Notes: generated by a model from the sequence alone, not told the origin. 39,395 bases of DNA from an uncultured Clostridia bacterium (GCA_947586185.1 CANPXN010000024.1:1-39395), one strand, 5' to 3'; shown: positions 1 to 9,881, counted from the first letter of the stretch. Program-made: numbers and translations.

Positions 1-77
1 CGGGTTTCAAGCCCTGCGGCGTTTGAGCAGCCTGTTTCTTTGGTTCGTTTCTTTGCAGGAGCAAAGAAATGAACATA
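1..77 (-). repeat. Inverted 5' fragment of the 570-bp intergenic repeat
   Basis: Reverse complement of the first ~77 bases of the long repeats at 35416 and 38700. It runs out of the window to the left, so the rest of the copy cannot be seen. It is the only copy in the opposite orientation. The segment contains the repeat's first hairpin, TTTCTTTG / CAAAGAAA around a five-base loop. Confidence 0.85.
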
Positions 78-87
78 TAAACCTTTC

Positions 88-175
88 CGAACGCTTTTGT
101 AAAGCGTTACAAAAATTTACTTATGCTTTAAAAAAGCATAAAAAGTCTTTGCAAAGGCTTTCTGAAAGAAAGCCG
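88..175 (+). repeat. Short-hairpin array upstream of dnaN
   Basis: Consecutive small inverted repeats fill the dnaN leader: AACGCTTT/AAAGCGTT (90-108), TATGCTTT/AAAGCATA (122-140), CTTTGCAAAG (147-156) and GGCTTT/AAAGCC (156-174). They are separated by A/T tracts and end just before the AAGGAG of dnaN (181-186). The same arrangement precedes remB, the gene at 5890 and aroE. Function unknown. Confidence 0.6.
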
Positions 176-192
176 GAAAAAAGGAGAATACT

Positions 193-1305
193 ATGTCGCC
201 AATAAAGTTTTCCTGCCGAAAGGATGACATTTGCTCAGCAATAAGCAATGTTTCCAAGGCAGTTTCACAAAAATCAACAATAGCAGCCCTTGAGGGCATA
301 AGACTTAAACTCTCAGTGGATACGCTGGAGCTTACCGGCTATGACCTTGAGATCGGTATTACTACCGAAATAGAAACGGAATCCACCGATGCCGGAGAGA
401 TCGTTCTCAATTCAAGGCTTTTCAGCGAGATAACAAGGCGTATGCCGGGAGATTTCATTACATATGAAACCGATGAAAACCTCAATATGAAAATTTCCTG
501 CGGCTCAACTGAATACCATATTTCAGCCATAAGCGCCGAGGAGTATCCTGTTTTGCCGGAGGTTGACAGAAACAAATGTATAAGCCTGAATCAGGAAACC
601 CTTAAAAGTATGATAAATCAGACAAATTATGCGGTTTCACTAAATGACGCAAAGCCTATTCTTACCGGAGAGCTTTTCGATATCGACGAAAACGGCTTCA
701 ATATGGTGGCTATAGACGGCTACAGACTTGCTATAAGGCATGAGAATATGGACTGCGGCGAAAAATATCACTTTGTAGTGCCTTCAAAGGCTCTTTCAGA
801 GGCTTCAAGACTCCTTAAAGAGGAGGCCGAGGAGGACTGTAAAATTTACGTCAGCGACAGGCATATTATGTTTGAGATAAACGGCTATACCATTTTCACA
901 AGGCTTCTGGAGGGAGAGTTCCATAATTACAGGAGCAGTGTTCCAACAGAATATAAAACGGAAATAACCGTCAATACAATGGATATCGTTCACAGCCTTG
1001 AGCGCTGCGCTTTGCTTATAAATGAAAAAAATAAGGCTCCTATCAGATGCAGATTCGAGGATTCGGCTATAAAAATAAGCTGCCGTACCGGTATCGGAAG
1101 CATTGAGGACAGCATAAAGTGTGAAATAAGCGGCGAAAATGTTATTATAGGCTTTAATAACAAATATCTGCTTGACTCTCTCCGTTCAGCGGATACTGAT
1201 AAGGTAAAAATACAGATGACGGGCAGTAACAGAGCCGTTAAAATAGTGCCTCCTCAGGGAGAGCATTTTACAGCAATAGTTATGCCTATACAGATAAAGG
1301 GCTAA
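193..1305 (+). CDS. dnaN: DNA polymerase III subunit beta (sliding clamp)
   Basis: The 370-residue product has the length and three-fold repeat layout of the bacterial beta clamp, the ring that tethers the replicative polymerase to DNA. Recognisable parts are the N-terminal segment with the TGYDLEIGI strand, the EYPVLPEV segment near residue 115, the VAIDGYRLA segment near 177, and the C-terminal VMPIQIKG, which corresponds to the usual MPxR/K-L end. The ATG at 193 follows AAGGAG at 181-186 with a six-base spacer. It is followed by yaaA and recF, the normal order near oriC; dnaA would be expected upstream but is not in the window. The TAA stop overlaps the RBS of yaaA, so the two are probably translationally coupled. 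Confidence is very high. Confidence 0.97.
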   Translation: MSPIKFSCRKDDICSAISNVSKAVSQKSTIAALEGIRLKLSVDTLELTGYDLEIGITTEIETESTDAGEIVLNSRLFSEITRRMPGDFITYETDENLNMKISCGSTEYHISAISAEEYPVLPEVDRNKCISLNQETLKSMINQTNYAVSLNDAKPILTGELFDIDENGFNMVAIDGYRLAIRHENMDCGEKYHFVVPSKALSEASRLLKEEAEEDCKIYVSDRHIMFEINGYTIFTRLLEGEFHNYRSSVPTEYKTEITVNTMDIVHSLERCALLINEKNKAPIRCRFEDSAIKISCRTGIGSIEDSIKCEISGENVIIGFNNKYLLDSLRSADTDKVKIQMTGSNRAVKIVPPQGEHFTAIVMPIQIKG

Positions 1306-1317
1306 GGAGTATATGCT

Positions 1318-1530
1318 TTGAAAGAAATCGAAAAAACTATAACCACTGAGTTTATAAAGCTTGACGCCCTGCTTAAATTTGCAGGAATAGCCGATACGGG
1401 CGGTCACGCAAAGGAGCTTGTTCAGTCAGGCATGGTAAAGGTCAACGGAGAGGTATGCACAATGAGAGGCAAGAAGATACGCCCCGGAGATACCGTTGAG
1501 GCAGAGGACACAAAGGTCAGAATAGTTTGA
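1318..1530 (+). CDS. yaaA: S4-domain RNA-binding protein YaaA
   Basis: A 70-residue protein made almost entirely of one S4 RNA-binding domain: [22 protein letters not shown], then GMVKVNGEV, then [11 protein letters not shown]. Its position between dnaN and recF matches YaaA/RlbA of Firmicutes, a small protein thought to act on ribosomal RNA or ribosome assembly. The start is TTG at 1318: the ATG at 1313 runs into TGA after one codon, and AAGGAG (1304-1309) lies eight bases before the TTG. The gene ends one base before the recF start codon. Confidence 0.92.
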   Translation: MKEIEKTITTEFIKLDALLKFAGIADTGGHAKELVQSGMVKVNGEVCTMRGKKIRPGDTVEAEDTKVRIV

Positions 1531-1531
1531 T

Positions 1532-2659
1532 ATGTTTATTACTTTTGTTGATATTGACGGATATAAAAATCTGAAAGAGGTTTTCTTTGAGCCTCATAAA
1601 AAATATAACCTTATAACCGGAAAAAATGCCCAGGGGAAAACTAACCTCCTTGAAGCTATCTGGATAATGACGGGATGCCGCAGCTTTCGTGGCTCCAGGG
1701 ACAGGGATTATATCGCTCTGGACAGGAGGTTCATGAAAGCAAGGATCGACTTTGCAGGAGGAAGACGGCTCCAGAAAATTGACTATATACTTTCAAGGGA
1801 TAATATCCGTGATAAAAGAATATCAATAAACGATATAAGATTAAAAGGCACAAGAGAGCTTTTTGAAAGCTTTAAATGCGTGGTTTTTACTCCCGGTGAC
1901 ATTGACCTTATTAACGAGGGACCGGAAAAACGCAGAAACTTTATCGACATGTGCTGCTGTCAGATAGCTCCCTCATCTCTTGGATATATCCGGAAGTATG
2001 AAATACTTCTTGCACAGCGCAATGCTGCCTTGAAAGAAATTGCTGCCGGCAGAGGTGATGAGGCGGCTTTGGACGTGTGGAACAGGCAGATGTCTGTTAT
2101 TGGAACACGGATATGCAACATGAGAAAAAGGTATACCGCAAGACTTGACAAAATATGCCGTGAACTTTACGGTAAGATAACATCAGGGGCTGAGGAGCTG
2201 AGGATAGACTATTGCTCCAATATTTTCGGCAGGGATGAGGAAATTGATATCCATACTGCCGCAAGCGTTGATAAATATTACGATAGGCTTTGCCGCTGTC
2301 AAAGGGACGATATAAGGCTTGGGTTTACTACTCAGGGCGCAAACCGTGACGACATTTCCATTAAAATAAACGGTCTGAGCATAAGGGATTACGGCTCTCA
2401 GGGGCAGAAAAAGAGCGCTGCTCTTGTATTAAAGCTTGGTCAGGCTGATATTTATTATAAAAATATAGAGGAAGCTCCTGTGATCCTCCTTGATGATGTT
2501 ATGGGAGAGCTTGACGAAAGCCGTCAGGAGCTTGTTTTCGATATTGTAAAGGACATGCAGGTTTTTATTACCACCTGCAATGAGAACTCCGTTAAGATGC
2601 TTTCTTCCGGAAAACATTTTGTAATGGAGGAGGGAAGACTTTCTGAAAGAAAGTCTTAA
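1532..2659 (+). CDS. recF: DNA replication and repair protein RecF
   Basis: The 375-residue product is an SMC-like ATPase. The Walker A motif GKNAQGKT is at residues 30-37, the signature-like DYGSQGQKKSAALVLKL near 290, and the Walker B/D-loop LLDDVMGELD near 328. RecF loads RecA at single-strand gaps with RecO and RecR and belongs at this locus. The ATG at 1532 begins one base after the yaaA stop and has no strong ribosome-binding site, so it is probably coupled to yaaA. The usual operon partner remB follows only after a 516-bp repeat-filled gap, which is odd for this conserved cluster. Confidence 0.96.
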   Translation: MFITFVDIDGYKNLKEVFFEPHKKYNLITGKNAQGKTNLLEAIWIMTGCRSFRGSRDRDYIALDRRFMKARIDFAGGRRLQKIDYILSRDNIRDKRISINDIRLKGTRELFESFKCVVFTPGDIDLINEGPEKRRNFIDMCCCQIAPSSLGYIRKYEILLAQRNAALKEIAAGRGDEAALDVWNRQMSVIGTRICNMRKRYTARLDKICRELYGKITSGAEELRIDYCSNIFGRDEEIDIHTAASVDKYYDRLCRCQRDDIRLGFTTQGANRDDISIKINGLSIRDYGSQGQKKSAALVLKLGQADIYYKNIEEAPVILLDDVMGELDESRQELVFDIVKDMQVFITTCNENSVKMLSSGKHFVMEEGRLSERKS

Positions 2660-2664
2660 AAAGA

Positions 2665-2702
2665 AATTTTATGCTTTTGAAAAAAGCATGGGAAAACTTT
2701 TA
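2665..2702 (+). terminator. Terminator-like hairpin after recF
   Basis: ATGCTTTT (2671-2678) pairs with AAAAGCAT (2682-2689), and GGGAAAACTTTT follows. The same ATGCTTT-type hairpin lies after gyrB (5481-5499), fabD (35391 region not needed: 35351-35374) and the HEPN gene (38595-38616), each just before the large repeat. It looks like a shared 3' module, but the downstream T tract is imperfect. Confidence 0.45.
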
Positions 2703-2732
2703 TAGCTTTCTGAAAGCTTTAGCAAAGGGTAT

Positions 2733-3005
2733 TATGTTCATTTCTTTGCTCGCCTCATTCCTTGAACGATTTTCCTCGCAGAATTAATCTGTTCTTTTCC
2801 TTTCTGCTCCCAGTAACCTGCGATGTTTTTGCCGCTATGCGGCAAAAAGAGCAAGCGGCGAGAGTTAAAAATGCGGAATGGGGGTAGGAGGTGTGTGGAA
2901 AGGGAGTGCAGAGGGAAAACCTACAGGAGGGAGGGGGAAATCCGCATTTTTGTTGGTTTTTCTCTTTCCCCCTCTCTCCTATAGGTTGTCCCTTTGCATT
3001 TACCT
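2733..3005 (+). repeat. 570-bp repeat family, internally deleted copy (273 bp)
   Basis: It has the first ~18 bases of the long repeat joined directly to the part beginning TTTGCTCGCCTC. That join is a ~300-bp deletion relative to the copies at 35416 and 38700, across the shared word CTTTGCTC. Retained structures are GCCGC-TAT-GCGGC (2831-2843); stem A, AAAAATGCGGA (2867-2877) with TCCGCATTTTT (2941-2951); and stem B, a 33-base arm (2908-2940) with 2965-2997. Stems A and B interleave. Together with the flanks this fills the 2660-3175 gap; no gene was seen there. Confidence 0.88.
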
Positions 3006-3165
3006 TCAAGGTCGCTTTCGTAAAGCGGTGAAAAAAAGTTTGCTTCGCTTTATTCAAAGCGAAAAAAGTTTCCTATTAGCTTTAGCAAAAGCTATAAAAA
3101 GTTTTCCCATAGCTTTTCCAAAAGCGATAAAAAAGTTTTGTTTTTTGCTTTTGAAAAAAGCAAAA
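3006..3165 (+). repeat. GCTTT/AAAGC hairpin array with AAAAAGTTTT spacers
   Basis: Five units, each a short hairpin with core GCTTT...AAAGC and then A5-7GTTT(T), run from the end of the repeat to the remB ribosome-binding site. The bases outside the core differ between units but stay complementary (TC/GA, TA/TA, ATA/AT). The last hairpin directly abuts the AAAGGAGG of remB, so folding could affect its translation (inference). Confidence 0.7.
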
Positions 3166-3175
3166 GGAGGCAGAA

Positions 3176-3430
3176 ATGTATATTCATTTGGGAGAAGATG
3201 TTTCTATAAGCGATAAAAATATTATAGGCATCTTCGATATGGAAAAAACTACTATCGGAAAAAGTACAAACAGGTTCTTTGAAAGAGCTACTAAAGAGGG
3301 ACGGGTGGTTAACGTTTCCTATGAAATGCCAAAAAGCTTTATCGTCTGCCAGGAGGACGGCAGGGAAATAATTTATATCTCACAGATATCTGTGAGCACT
3401 CTAAAAAAAAGGTCGGAAAAGGGATGCTGA
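3176..3430 (+). CDS. remB: DUF370 / RemB-like regulator
   Basis: The 84-residue protein opens with MYIHLGEDVSISDKNIIGIFD, the signature of the DUF370 family (RemA/YaaB-RemB). YaaB/RemB sits between recF and gyrB in Bacillus, exactly as here; RemA relatives are small DNA-binding regulators of matrix genes, and this gene's own role is not proven. AAAGGAGG lies five bases before the ATG. The C-terminal ~12 residues (STLKKRSEKGC) are polar and probably disordered. A 516-bp repeat separates it from recF; gyrB follows after 72 bp. Confidence 0.85.
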   Translation: MYIHLGEDVSISDKNIIGIFDMEKTTIGKSTNRFFERATKEGRVVNVSYEMPKSFIVCQEDGREIIYISQISVSTLKKRSEKGC

Positions 3431-3499
3431 AAATTTTTTAATGCTTTCTTGAAAGAGAAGACTGTTAAAAAGTTTTTTAGATAAAAAAACGGAGGATAA

Positions 3500-5431
<1,932 letters not shown>

Positions 5432-5446
5432 TAAAGCATTTTGAGT

Positions 5447-5513
5447 GCATTCCCGTAAGGGAATGCCGAAAAAGGTTTTTTATGCTTTGTAAAAGCATAG
5501 GGAAACTTTTTTA
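5447..5513 (+). terminator. Double hairpin after gyrB
   Basis: GCATTCCC (5447-5454) pairs with GGGAATGC (5459-5466) around GTAA. Then TATGCTTT (5481-5488) pairs with AAAGCATA (5492-5499) inside a wider A/T-rich imperfect stem ending in CTTTTTT. An equivalent pair with a different loop, TTTA, follows the HEPN gene at 38563. Probably a terminator, shared with the repeat family's 3' flank module. Confidence 0.55.
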
Positions 5514-5514
5514 A

Positions 5515-5780
5515 CGCTTTGCTCGCTTCAATTCCTTGAGTGATTCTCCCAAATTTGTTGAGAGTGTCTTTCACTTTCCGTCTCCCCAGTCACCTGCGAT
5601 TTTTTTGCCGCTATGCGGCAAAAGAGCAAGCGGCGAGAGTTAAAAATGCGGAATGGGGGTAAGAGGTGAGTGGAAAGGGAGTGCAGAGGGAAAACCTACA
5701 GGAGGGAGGGGGAAATCCGCATTTTTGTTGGTTTTTCTCTTTCCCCCTCCCTCCTATAGGTTGTCCCTTTGCATTTACCT
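5515..5780 (+). repeat. 570-bp repeat family, 5'-shortened copy (266 bp)
   Basis: Matches the 3' half of the long copies starting at GCTTTGCTCGC and ending CATTTACCT. It lacks the first ~300 bp, including the variable-stem hairpin. It keeps the GCCGC/GCGGC hairpin, both interleaved stems and the polypurine/polypyrimidine arms. With its flanks it fills the 5432-5889 gap; no gene was seen. Confidence 0.88.
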
Positions 5781-5878
5781 AAAAGGTTTTACTTCGCTTT
5801 ATTCAAAGCGAAAAAAGTTTCCCTTTTGCTTTATTTAAAGCGAAAAAGTTTTTGAAAGGCTTTTTTAAAAGCCGAGAA
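5781..5878 (+). repeat. Hairpin array upstream of the 5890 gene
   Basis: Three units of the GCTTT/AAAGC type: TCGCTTT/AAAGCGA, TTGCTTT/AAAGCGA and GGCTTTT/AAAAGCC, separated by A5-6GTTT. The last unit abuts AAAAGGAG before the ATG at 5890. Confidence 0.65.
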
Positions 5879-5889
5879 AAGGAGTTTTT

Positions 5890-6507
5890 ATGGAAAATAA
5901 CAGCGCTATAATTGAAAAGCATTATTCGATTCCCTATGAGCTTTTCGGCGAAGCATTTAAGACCTTTCAGAAAAGATATGTGATGCCGAGGAATTATGTG
6001 GTTATCGGTGTTCTTTTGGCTGCGGCTATAGTAAATGTCTTCTATATAGCTTTTGACTATGGAAGTACGGTAAATTATGTTGCTATGATGTTTTGTCTGG
6101 CATTTGCATGCGTGGTGTGGTATAATCCCAAAAAGCTCCGCAGAAACCTTATGGAGGCTATAAAGGGGATCGAAAATGACGAGTATGTTATGAAGCTCTA
6201 TCCGGAAAAAATCGTTATCGGAACAGTTATCCCCCCTGAGGAAAAGGGAGAGGAGCAAAACGAAGACGAATATGACGGCGTTTTCGATAACGGAGAGCCT
6301 GAGGACGAAATAAGCGATACGGAGATTTTTCTTAATTCCTCAGTAAAGGTTTATGAAAAGCTTGATTTCTTCATTGTATATATTCAGAAAGCAATGTTTT
6401 ATGTTATCCCTAAAAGCGCTCTTTCAGATGAGGAAAATATGATGCTGAGAGTTCATTTTGAAAAGCAGCTGGGAAAAAATTTTAAAAAAGACAAGCAGAT
6501 TGCTTGA
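5890..6507 (+). CDS. YcxB-like two-helix membrane protein
   Basis: A 205-residue protein with two probable membrane helices: residues ~38-54 (VVIGVLLAAAIVNVFYI) and ~63-80 (VNYVAMMFCLAFACVVW). A soluble tail follows, containing a very acidic insert (EEKGEEQNEDEYDGVFDNGEPEDE) and a C-terminal YEKLDFFIVYIQKAMFYVIPKSAL. Two helices followed by a strand-rich region ending in (I/V)PK(R/S)A(F/L) is the layout of the YcxB-like family, whose function is unknown. The RBS AAAGGAG is close to the ATG. The stop is 24 bp before gyrA, so the two are probably co-transcribed; a link to gyrase is not implied. Confidence 0.7.
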   Translation: MENNSAIIEKHYSIPYELFGEAFKTFQKRYVMPRNYVVIGVLLAAAIVNVFYIAFDYGSTVNYVAMMFCLAFACVVWYNPKKLRRNLMEAIKGIENDEYVMKLYPEKIVIGTVIPPEEKGEEQNEDEYDGVFDNGEPEDEISDTEIFLNSSVKVYEKLDFFIVYIQKAMFYVIPKSALSDEENMMLRVHFEKQLGKNFKKDKQIA

Positions 6508-6531
6508 CAGATAAGGAAGGCGTGAAAAATA

Positions 6532-9081
6532 ATGGATAATGAAAATTCAAAGGTGATCCATGTGGACATTGATAAGGAAATGAGAAAATCATTCCTTGAC
6601 TATTCAATGTCAGTTATTGTGGCAAGAGCCCTTCCGGATGTAAGAGACGGTATGAAGCCTGTTCACAGACGTATTGTCTACACTATGAACAGTGCAAACA
6701 ATACATACGAAAGGCCTTACAGAAAATGCGCATACACTGTCGGCGAGGTTTTGGGTAAATATCACCCTCACGGCGACGCATCGGTTTATGACGCTTTGGT
6801 AAGACTTGCACAGAAGTTTTCACTGAGATATCCTCTTATTGACGGCCACGGAAACTTCGGTTCTATTGACGGCGATCCTCCGGCTGCATACCGTTATACA
6901 GAGGCGAGAATGTCCAAAATTGCCGGAGAAATGCTCACTGATATTGAAAAGGATACTATTCCCTATACCACAAACTATGACGATAAGCTCAAAGAGCCTG
7001 TGGTTTTGCCAAGCCGTTTTCCAAACCTCCTTGTAAACGGCTCAACAGGTATCGCTGTAGGTATGGCTACAAATATCCCTCCTCATAACTTGGGAGAGGT
7101 AATTGACGCTATAGATATGCTCATGGAAAATCCGGACAGTACCCTTGATGAAATTATGGGAGTTCTTTACGGTCCTGACTTCCCTACCGGCGGTATTATT
7201 ATGGGACGTGCCGGTATAAGAGCCGCATACGGTACGGGCAGGGGAAAAATAACCCTGAGAGCTAAAACCTCCATTGAGGAAATAAAGGGCAGAAACTGCA
7301 TTATTATAACCGAGATACCTTACATGGTAAACAAGGCAAGGCTTGTTGAAAGTATGGCTAATCTCGTCAAGGATAAGAGAATTGACGGCATTCACTTTAT
7401 CCGTGACGAATCCGGCAGAGAGGGAATGAGAATTGTTGTAGAGCTTAAAAAGGACGCTGTACCTCAGATCGTCTTAAACAAGCTTTTCAGCTATACCCAG
7501 CTCCAGGACACTGTGGGCGTTATTATGCTGGCTTTAGTTGACGGACAGCCAAAGGTGCTTACCCTAAAGCAGTGCCTTGAGGAATATATAAAGTTTCAGG
7601 TTGAGGTCATTACAAAGCGTACCCAGTATGACCTTAATAAGGCAAAAAACAGAGCTCATGTACTGGAAGGTCTTATTATTGCCACTGATAACATTGATGA
7701 GGTAGTGGAAATATGTAAGACTTCGGAAAATATCCCTCATTCAAAACAGAGATTGCAGGAACGCTTTGGGCTTACTGAAATTCAGTCCGAGGCAATCGTT
7801 CAGATGACCCTTGGTAAGCTTACAGGTCTTGAAAGACAGAAGATAGAGGACGAGTTGGACGCTCTCAGGCAGAAGATCGAGGAGTATTTAGCTATTCTTG
7901 CGGACGAACACAAGATACATGAGATAATCAGGGACGAGCTTGCTAAGATACGCAAAAAATACAATGATGAAAGAAGAACACAGATCGAATCTGTAAGCGG
8001 TGAGGTGGATATTGAAGACCTTATACCGGTTGAGGAATGCGTTCTGACATACACTAATAAGGGCTATATAAAGAGAATGCCGGTAGACGTTTATAAGACC
8101 CAGAGGAGGGGCGGACGAGGCGTTACGGGAATGAAGCAGCGTGAGGAGGATTTCGTAAGCGAGATGTTTATCTCCTCCACCCACGATAATATACTCTTTA
8201 TCTCCACTAAGGGAATTATGTACAAGCTTAAATGCTACGAGGTCCCGGAGGGTTCAAAGGCGTCACAGGGCACTAATGCTGTTAACCTTTTGCCTCTTTC
8301 GGAGGACGAAAAGATCGCTGCAATGATAAAGACCTCCGATTTTGACGAGGGTAAATATATCATTATGGTAACCAAAAACGGCAAGATAAAGAGGACTGCT
8401 CTTTCAGCATACAAGAATGTAAGAAAGAACGGACTTATCGCTATCGGACTTGATGTGGGAGACGAGATCGCCGGAGTAAGAATGACTGACGGCAGCGCTC
8501 AGCTCTTTGTGGCTACCCATGACGGTATGGCGATACGCCTTGAGGAAAACGGAATAAGACCTCTTTCACGTTCGGCTCACGGCGTAAGAGCTATTAAGCT
8601 CAGAGAGGGCGACTATGTTGTATCCATGGCAAGGATAAGAGAGGGAGCTACTCTCCTTACGGTTTCTGAAAAGGGATTTGGTAAGAGAAGCGAGATAGAC
8701 TCCTACAGGATACAGAAAAGAGGCGGATACGGACTCTTAAACTATAAAGTCAGCGAGGAAAAGGGTAAGGTATGCGGTATCAAGGTCGTTGACGAAACCG
8801 ACGATATAATCATGATATCAAGCGACGGAATAGTTATAAGGATAAGAACCGCCGACGTGAGAGTTATGGGAAGATATGCTGTTGGCGTAAGAGTTATGAG
8901 AGTCGGCGAGGACGATAAGGTGGTTACCTTTACAAGAGCCGAGCATGACGAGGATGCCGAGATTGAAGCTGTTGAAGCTCCGAGCGAGGAGGATATAAAG
9001 CAGTCTGAGATCGAAGAGGCTGAAAACGCTGAAAAGGAAATTCAGCAGTCCGAGGAACAGATAGCGGATGATGATGAGTAA
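6532..9081 (+). CDS. gyrA: DNA gyrase subunit A
   Basis: The 849-residue breakage-reunion subunit. The catalytic tyrosine is Y122 in AAYRYTEARM. The quinolone-determining region reads HPHGDASVYDAL (78-89), so the residue equivalent to E. coli Ser83 is alanine, with Ser84 and Asp87 following. The GyrA box QRRGGRG is at residues 524-530 and defines a DNA-wrapping gyrase rather than topoisomerase IV. The beta-pinwheel runs to ~810, then a strongly acidic tail of ~40 residues. The ATG at 6532 follows AAGGAAGG. It pairs with gyrB at 3503 and is followed by a palindromic terminator. Confidence 0.98.
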   Translation: MDNENSKVIHVDIDKEMRKSFLDYSMSVIVARALPDVRDGMKPVHRRIVYTMNSANNTYERPYRKCAYTVGEVLGKYHPHGDASVYDALVRLAQKFSLRYPLIDGHGNFGSIDGDPPAAYRYTEARMSKIAGEMLTDIEKDTIPYTTNYDDKLKEPVVLPSRFPNLLVNGSTGIAVGMATNIPPHNLGEVIDAIDMLMENPDSTLDEIMGVLYGPDFPTGGIIMGRAGIRAAYGTGRGKITLRAKTSIEEIKGRNCIIITEIPYMVNKARLVESMANLVKDKRIDGIHFIRDESGREGMRIVVELKKDAVPQIVLNKLFSYTQLQDTVGVIMLALVDGQPKVLTLKQCLEEYIKFQVEVITKRTQYDLNKAKNRAHVLEGLIIATDNIDEVVEICKTSENIPHSKQRLQERFGLTEIQSEAIVQMTLGKLTGLERQKIEDELDALRQKIEEYLAILADEHKIHEIIRDELAKIRKKYNDERRTQIESVSGEVDIEDLIPVEECVLTYTNKGYIKRMPVDVYKTQRRGGRGVTGMKQREEDFVSEMFISSTHDNILFISTKGIMYKLKCYEVPEGSKASQGTNAVNLLPLSEDEKIAAMIKTSDFDEGKYIIMVTKNGKIKRTALSAYKNVRKNGLIAIGLDVGDEIAGVRMTDGSAQLFVATHDGMAIRLEENGIRPLSRSAHGVRAIKLREGDYVVSMARIREGATLLTVSEKGFGKRSEIDSYRIQKRGGYGLLNYKVSEEKGKVCGIKVVDETDDIIMISSDGIVIRIRTADVRVMGRYAVGVRVMRVGEDDKVVTFTRAEHDEDAEIEAVEAPSEEDIKQSEIEEAENAEKEIQQSEEQIADDDE

Positions 9082-9089
9082 ATAAAAAA

Positions 9090-9120
9090 TAGGAGAGGAA
9101 TATTCCTCTCCTATAACTTT
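9090..9120 (+). terminator. gyrA terminator
   Basis: A perfect 24-base palindrome at 9090-9113 (TAGGAGAGGAAT and its complement), followed by AACTTTT. It lies 9 bp after the gyrA stop. Confidence 0.8.
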
Positions 9121-9121
9121 T

Positions 9122-9160
9122 AAAATAAATAAAGGGAGAGAACGCTCTGTCCTCTCCCTT
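9122..9160 (-). terminator. Terminator of the lipoprotein gene at 9178
   Basis: AAGGGAGAG (9132-9140) pairs with CTCTCCCTT (9152-9160). Read on the minus strand, the stem is followed by TATTTATTTTA, as expected for a gene converging on gyrA. Confidence 0.75.
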
Positions 9161-9177
9161 AATTATGTACAGTGATT

Positions 9178-9849
9178 TTAACCGTGCTGGTAATAAACTT
9201 CCTTTAAGCCGCCGTCGGCATATATTGAAAGCTCCAGCTTTGCAACGCCCTCTTCAACATAGGAATACTTAACAAATCCATCGCTGTCAGAGGTTTCAGT
9301 AGGATCGCCATACGCCGCCTTTACAGCAGCTTCGTCAGCGCCCCATGTAATGTCTCCCGGCAAAGTTATGTCAGGAGCTTTTTCCTTATCAACCTTGCTT
9401 ATTCCAACAGCCCAGACCTGTGTTCCGTCCAGTCCTACATCTCCGGAGGTTGCGTTCATAAGACCTACTCTCATAAAGCCTTCGCCGAATTTTTCATTGT
9501 TAAGATAAATGTCAGGTGAATACATGATTCCCGGCTTTAAAGTAGCGTCTGTAAGGCCGTATAGGGCAGGATCGAATGAACAGCCTATTCCAACTAAATC
9601 AGAATAATTGAAGTTCATTGTGTACTTTGTGCCGTCCATAATGATTTCCAGTGACTTCCAGTCCTTTGAAATTTCCGTGGAAGCAGCTTTTTCATCCGAG
9701 CTTTCATCCGAGCTTTCGTCCTTTACTGAGGACTCATCAGCTGATGAAAGAGCAACTATGTTACCCTTATTTGAATCCTCATCGCCGCATGCCGTAAAAA
9801 GTGAGCATGATATTATTAAAGAGCAAATTAATGCTGCCGCTTTTTTCAT
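9178..9849 (-). CDS. Predicted lipoprotein, family unknown
   Basis: The 223-residue product begins with a lipoprotein signal peptide with lipobox LFTAC (Cys21). A Ser/Asp/Glu-rich linker (~30-60) and a ~160-residue globular domain follow. The C-terminal part, ITLPGDITWGADEAAVKAAYGDPTE... ending in YADGGLKEVYY, resembles that of the lipoprotein at 21961 (VIFPGGIKKDSTEDDVTSVYGEPSD...FMNGKLYYYVF), so the two are probably paralogues. The G-x-T-x-x-x-V-x-x-x-YG-x-P pattern recalls small SmpA/OmlA-like folds, but this is only a pattern. AAGGAG lies before the ATG, and a promoter is at 9882-9910. Probably anchored on the outer face of the membrane; role unknown. Confidence 0.8.
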   Translation of the reverse strand: MKKAAALICSLIISCSLFTACGDEDSNKGNIVALSSADESSVKDESSDESSDEKAASTEISKDWKSLEIIMDGTKYTMNFNYSDLVGIGCSFDPALYGLTDATLKPGIMYSPDIYLNNEKFGEGFMRVGLMNATSGDVGLDGTQVWAVGISKVDKEKAPDITLPGDITWGADEAAVKAAYGDPTETSDSDGFVKYSYVEEGVAKLELSIYADGGLKEVYYQHG

Positions 9850-9881
9850 TTTAAGATCTCCTTATAAAATAATACAATTTT

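Noticed and set aside
1-192. oriC or DnaA-box cluster upstream of dnaN
   Set aside because: No TTATNCACA-type boxes or unwinding element were seen; the space is repeat and hairpin array. dnaA and oriC are probably outside the window.
2755-3057. Minus-strand ORFs across the repeats (2755-3057, 35651-35836)
   Set aside because: Same repeat, opposite strand; no start context and no similarity outside the repeat.
2878-3216. ORFs starting MGVGGVWKGSAEGKPTGG in each repeat copy (2878, 5653, 35860 and the frame-shifted one at 39159)
   Set aside because: They recur only because the non-coding repeat recurs. There is no ribosome-binding site, the arms they cross are self-complementary, and they run into unrelated downstream sequence.
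7042-7395. Long ORFs antisense to gyrA, accD, accC and fabH
   Set aside because: Shadow frames of well-recognised genes with no family motif of their own.
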